Positions 61,035 to 64,000 of a DNA stretch of 64,000 nucleotides are shown here, piece after piece. This stretch comes from Fundicoccus culcitae. Lineage in GTDB: Bacteria; Bacillota; Bacilli; Lactobacillales; Aerococcaceae. Under the pieces are notes generated by a model that searched no databases, had not been told where the DNA came from, and was given only the letters and a program-made list of their open reading frames with translations. The stretch covers positions 2,356,001 to 2,420,000 of the forward strand of contig NZ_CP102453.1 in assembly GCF_024661895.1 (NCBI RefSeq), given 5' to 3'. How positions within the stretch are numbered: position 1 is the first letter of the stretch; every line of letters begins with the position of its first letter. The translations under genes were made by a program, and so were the position numbers.

Positions 61035-61697
61035 TTAAAAGAAGTGAGGATACGTTTCGCCTAAATGGCTGTAAACTGCGATAATATTATCATCGTTGAT
61101 TGCTTTAACATCGGTAAAGACAGGATCAGGAATTAAAATCACATTAACATTCGCATTTTTTCCAGCCTCTGCTCCGGTTAAGGAGTCTTCTAAAATGATG
61201 GCCTCTTGATTCGATGTATTGGCTTGCTCCAAAATATTCAAATACAAATCCGGCGCCGGTTTAACCTCATTAACTTGATCGCCAAAGACCGTATAATCAA
61301 ATAAAGCTGTTATGTCATGATGTTCCAAAATCGGCTGAGCATTCTTTTGCGCAGTTGTCGTTGCTAATGCGGTTAAGTAATGGTTATCCTTAAGCTTTAC
61401 TAACAACTCTTTAGCAAAAGGCTTTAAATCCACCTTGCCTTGGGCTAACTGGTCATTAAAATAATTCATCCGCACCTTTCGAATGTTTTGCACCAGGTCT
61501 TCATCATGGAGATAACTATTTAACAAAGCCGTATTTTGTTTAGGACTACGGCCATTCATTCGATACACGATATCTTCTGGTAAATCCGCCTTATAATGCT
61601 GAATCCCAACTAGCCAGCCCTCCGAATACACTTTTTCAGAGTCAATCAACAAACCATCCATATCAAAGATTGCGAGCTTAATCCTATTTTTTTGCAT
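61035..61697 (-). CDS. HAD-family hydrolase (beta-phosphoglucomutase-like phosphatase)
   Basis: HAD subclass IA protein of 220 residues. Motif I is IFDMDGLLIDSE near 10, the cap carries YRMNGRSPKQNTALL near 45, motif II is ALATTTAQKN near 110 and motif III/IV are EVKPAPDLYL near 144 and ILEDSLTGAEAG near 167. The Met-Asp-Gly-Leu-Leu form of motif I is shared by beta-phosphoglucomutases and sugar-phosphate phosphatases. It lies downstream of gnd on the same strand, 38 bp apart, and may be co-transcribed. Confidence 0.88.
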   Translation of the reverse strand: MQKNRIKLAIFDMDGLLIDSEKVYSEGWLVGIQHYKADLPEDIVYRMNGRSPKQNTALLNSYLHDEDLVQNIRKVRMNYFNDQLAQGKVDLKPFAKELLVKLKDNHYLTALATTTAQKNAQPILEHHDITALFDYTVFGDQVNEVKPAPDLYLNILEQANTSNQEAIILEDSLTGAEAGKNANVNVILIPDPVFTDVKAINDDNIIAVYSHLGETYPHFF

Positions 61698-61735
61698 CCA
61701 AATCCTCCAAATCCTAAATCAACGTCAAATAAATA

Positions 61736-63178
61736 TCACCAAGTAATTTCTTCTTCCGTGCCTTCTTCCCAATGGAAGTGGAAGGTGCCTTCTTTATCTA
61801 CCCGTTTGTATGTATGAGCCCCAAAGAAGTCACGTTGCGCTTGAATAATATTTGCTGGTAAAACAGCTGAACGATAAGAATCATAATAAGCAATGGCTGC
61901 TGAGAAAGTTGGAACAGGAATACCCGCAGCGATAGCTTTAGAAACAACATCGCGAACCGCTTGATTATTCTTTGTAATAATATCTAAGAAGTAATCATCT
62001 AACATTAAGTTTTCCAAATCCGGATTCTTTTCATATGCATCAGTGATATTTTGTAAGAATTTAGCCCGAATAATACAACCTGCACGCCAAATTTTAGCAA
62101 TTTCACCATAGTCTAAATCCCAATTATTTTCTTGGCTTGCGGCACGTAATTGAGAGAACCCTTGCGCGTAACTCATGATTTTACTGAAGTATAACGCTTG
62201 GCGGATAGCCGTAATGAAAGTTTCTTTTTCTGCTTCGTTTAAGTCAATCGCTCCCGTAGTTGAAGGAATAATTTGACTGGCTTTAACCCGTTGATCTTTT
62301 TGAGCCGAAATAAAGCGCGCAAAAACAGACTCAGTAATTAAGGATAAAGGTTCACCCAAGTCTAAAGCACTTTGTGACGTCCATTTACCCGTTCCTTTAT
62401 TACCAGCCGCATCAACGATAACATCAACCATCGGTTTACCTGTATCCGGATCGACTGCTTTAAGGATTTTAGAGGTAATTTCCATTAAGAAACTATCAAG
62501 TTCCCCGTTATTCCATTCAGTAAATATATCACCAATTTCTTGCGCGGATAATCCCAAACCACGATGCATAATATCATAGGATTCAGCGATTAATTGCATA
62601 TCACCATATTCAATCCCATTATGAACCATTTTAACATAGTGACCCGCACCATCTGCACCAATATACGTCACACAAGGTTGTCCATCTTCAGCTTTAGCAG
62701 AGATGGCTTCAAGAATATCCTTCACTAAATCATAGGCTTCTTTTTGTCCACCCGGCATAATCGAAGGACCAAAACGCGCCCCTTCTTCACCACCTGAAAT
62801 ACCTGTACCAATAAAGTTAACGCCAGAGTTAGCCAAATATTCATTACGACGAATGGTATCTTTATAAAAAGTATTGCCACCATCAATTAATATATCACCT
62901 TCATCCAAATGCGGTAATAAATTATCAATCGTATCATCGGTCCCTTTACCAGCTTGAACCATTAACAAAATCTTTCTAGGTTTTTCTAATGAGTTCACAA
63001 ATTCCTCAATAGAATACGTAGCGACTAATTGTTTGTTTGGGTTTTCTTCAATCACCTGGGTCGTTTTCCAATCCGTCCGATTGTACAATGAAACAGAATA
63101 ACCACGACTTTCAATGTTTAGGGCAATATTACGTCCCATAACCGCCATACCAACTACACCAATTTGTTGTTTTGTCAT
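61736..63178 (-). CDS. gnd: 6-phosphogluconate dehydrogenase, decarboxylating
   Basis: Full-length pentose phosphate pathway enzyme of 480 residues: 6-phosphogluconate plus NADP gives ribulose-5-phosphate, CO2 and NADPH. The Rossmann motif [17 protein letters not shown] opens the protein, NRT after the second strand is the NADP-type choice, and the active site has [20 protein letters not shown] near 130 and [16 protein letters not shown] near 180. The C-terminal [21 protein letters not shown] is standard. AAGGAGG precedes the ATG. The stop codon TGA lies in the dispersed motif (61728-61737). A second, short homologue lies in the PTS operon at 54335. Confidence 0.96.
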   Translation of the reverse strand: MTKQQIGVVGMAVMGRNIALNIESRGYSVSLYNRTDWKTTQVIEENPNKQLVATYSIEEFVNSLEKPRKILLMVQAGKGTDDTIDNLLPHLDEGDILIDGGNTFYKDTIRRNEYLANSGVNFIGTGISGGEEGARFGPSIMPGGQKEAYDLVKDILEAISAKAEDGQPCVTYIGADGAGHYVKMVHNGIEYGDMQLIAESYDIMHRGLGLSAQEIGDIFTEWNNGELDSFLMEITSKILKAVDPDTGKPMVDVIVDAAGNKGTGKWTSQSALDLGEPLSLITESVFARFISAQKDQRVKASQIIPSTTGAIDLNEAEKETFITAIRQALYFSKIMSYAQGFSQLRAASQENNWDLDYGEIAKIWRAGCIIRAKFLQNITDAYEKNPDLENLMLDDYFLDIITKNNQAVRDVVSKAIAAGIPVPTFSAAIAYYDSYRSAVLPANIIQAQRDFFGAHTYKRVDKEGTFHFHWEEGTEEEITW

Positions 63179-63204
63179 ATTCGTAAGCCTCCTTATATAG
63201 TTAA

Positions 63205-63213
63205 ATTATACCA
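63205..63213 (-). promoter_or_regulatory. Extended -10 promoter of gnd
   Basis: TGGTATAAT on the minus strand, about 30 bp before the start codon; no good -35 box. Confidence 0.55.
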
Positions 63214-63369
63214 AAGTAATGAAATTATTAATAGGTTTTCATACCTAAGAAATCCTAAAACACAAGGACCTAACCCCTTTCTTGCTTTTTTAAATAAATA
63301 CCACTGTTTTATGCCGGGGGGCTTTGGTAATGCTGTGAGTTATGGGGTGGTGGGAGTAGAAGTGTTTTG

Positions 63370-63668
63370 ATTGGGTGACAGTTTAACTTCTGGGTGCTTA
63401 GAAGTAGAAGTGATTGGGTGACGGTTTAACTTCTGAGGTGGTAGAAGTATAAGTGATTTGGTGACGGTTTAACTTCTGAGTTGGTAGAAGTATAAGTGAT
63501 TTGGTGACGGTTTAACTTCTGAGTTGGTAGAAGTATAAGTGATTCGCTAACGCTTTAACTTCTGAGGTGGTAGAAGTATAAGTGATTCACCAACACTTTA
63601 ACTTCTGAGTTGGTAGAAGTATAAGTGATTCGATAACGCTTTAACTTCTGGGTTGTTAGAAGTATATA
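63370..63668. repeat. Tandem palindromic repeat, TTTAACTTCTG family (7 units)
   Basis: Seven copies with a 43-bp period; arms ACTTCT / AGAAGT. AATAAATACCACTG, a motif variant, lies nearby at about 63294. Confidence 0.88.
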
Positions 63669-63765
63669 TGTTCATCTAATCACTAAGTCTAGTGATAGCT
63701 GCTTACTTTTGCATAGACACCCATAGCGTTGGATGTCAACCCTAATTTCCACTAAAAATTGGGAA

Positions 63766-63845
63766 ATGCCGGCTTTCATTTTCTCGGGAAGTCCTCCAAA
63801 CGCATTTGCCGGATTACATCAAGAATCGACGTCCGGCAAATTAGG
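63766..63845. repeat. Single diverged unit of the GCCGGACGTC family
   Basis: Has TGCCGGCTTTCATTTTC, TTTGCCGG and GACGTCCGGCAAATTAGGA, clearly related to the 102-bp units at 40644-41162. Confidence 0.7.
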
Positions 63846-63897
63846 ACAAATGACGAAAATTATCGCAATTGACTTGTCATCCACTTCCCGCTTAGGT

Positions 63898-63979
63898 TCA
63901 CGCACACAACAACTGCCCGAATATGTGTGCGCTGGTGCAGCGTAAATGAGAAATGCCGGTAATCCACTTCCCGCTTACG
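63898..63979. repeat. Inverted GCGCACACA-family unit joined to a TTCCCGCTTAC palindrome
   Basis: CGCACACAACAACTG and ATATGTGTGCGC form one inverted unit; GCTGGTGCAGCGTAA then joins it to the hairpin GTAAATGAGAAATG / CACTTCCCGCTTAC. The same joint sequence occurs at 12377-12390. Confidence 0.7.
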
Positions 63980-64000
63980 TTAGCCCGCCAAATGAATCGC

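Noticed and set aside
63733-63945. Plus-strand ORF of 70 codons near the right edge
   Set aside because: It runs across a GCCGGACGTC-family unit and other repeats; no ribosome site or domain.
1-64000. Reading AATAAATATC as a Chi, KOPS or DnaA site
   Set aside because: Its orientations are balanced (14 and 17) and it is longer and more AT-rich than Chi or KOPS; it does not match the DnaA box TTATCCACA.

Overview
The window reads as chromosome of a low-GC Gram-positive bacterium, most likely in the Lactobacillales. The evidence is AGGAGG-type ribosome sites, TTG/GTG starts, a mannose-family PTS, FbpABC- and Opp-type ABC transporters and TrkA/TrkH. The species cannot be fixed from the sequence. 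No rRNA, tRNA, transposase, phage or CRISPR locus was seen. Nearly all genes are transport, catabolism and housekeeping genes; the unusual content is in short dispersed DNA motifs and intergenic repeats.

Layout. 1-3249: end of a two-domain ABC permease with a glycerophosphodiesterase-like and a metallophosphoesterase gene. 3400-4500: XRE regulator plus an ImmA-like protein whose HExxH motif is altered. 4827-10014: lone peptide-binding protein, PucR-type regulator and a LigM/GcvT-like folate-dependent O-demethylase homologue; near-identical terminators flank the last two. 10113-11933: deaminase, acetyltransferase and two small ABM/YciI proteins. 12837-17402 (-): surE followed by an ABC importer. 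17556-18299: MBL-fold hydrolase. 18870-23532 (-): second ABC importer with a TIM-barrel isomerase/epimerase-like gene. 23838-25601 (-): DUF4153 membrane protein. 26202-27660: cysK-cysE. 27887-29383: orphan RelB/DinJ antitoxin, PepSY protein and thiol peroxidase. 29757-34866: TetR regulator divergent from a giant 2-hydroxyacyl-CoA dehydratase activator-like protein. 36446-37361 (-): DUF1294 and HAD proteins. 37607-40420: trkA-trkH. 41210-43165 (-): S9 peptidase. 43269-52563: Opp/Dpp importer, DUF1177, M20 deacylase and IclR regulator. 53320-60971: RpiR regulator divergent from an operon with a short 6-phosphogluconate dehydrogenase, a 2-hydroxyacid dehydrogenase, a GldA-like dehydrogenase and a mannose-type PTS, probably for a sugar acid. 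61035-63178 (-): HAD phosphatase and full-length 6-phosphogluconate dehydrogenase.

Two window-wide signals stand out. First, the 10-mer AATAAATATC (longer form AATAAATATCNCTG) occurs about 30 times on both strands, inside genes and between stop codons and terminators. Chance predicts well under one copy. The density and lack of strand bias resemble the DNA-uptake sequences of Neisseria and Haemophilus, which are not established in Firmicutes. Second, intergenic spaces carry tandem arrays of at least ten families of mostly palindromic units. Their sequences are unrelated, yet almost all share a unit length of 40-43 bp. Six of the nine convergent gene junctions hold such arrays, and two composite islands recur at separate loci. 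A common generating or maintaining activity is implied but its gene is not in the window.
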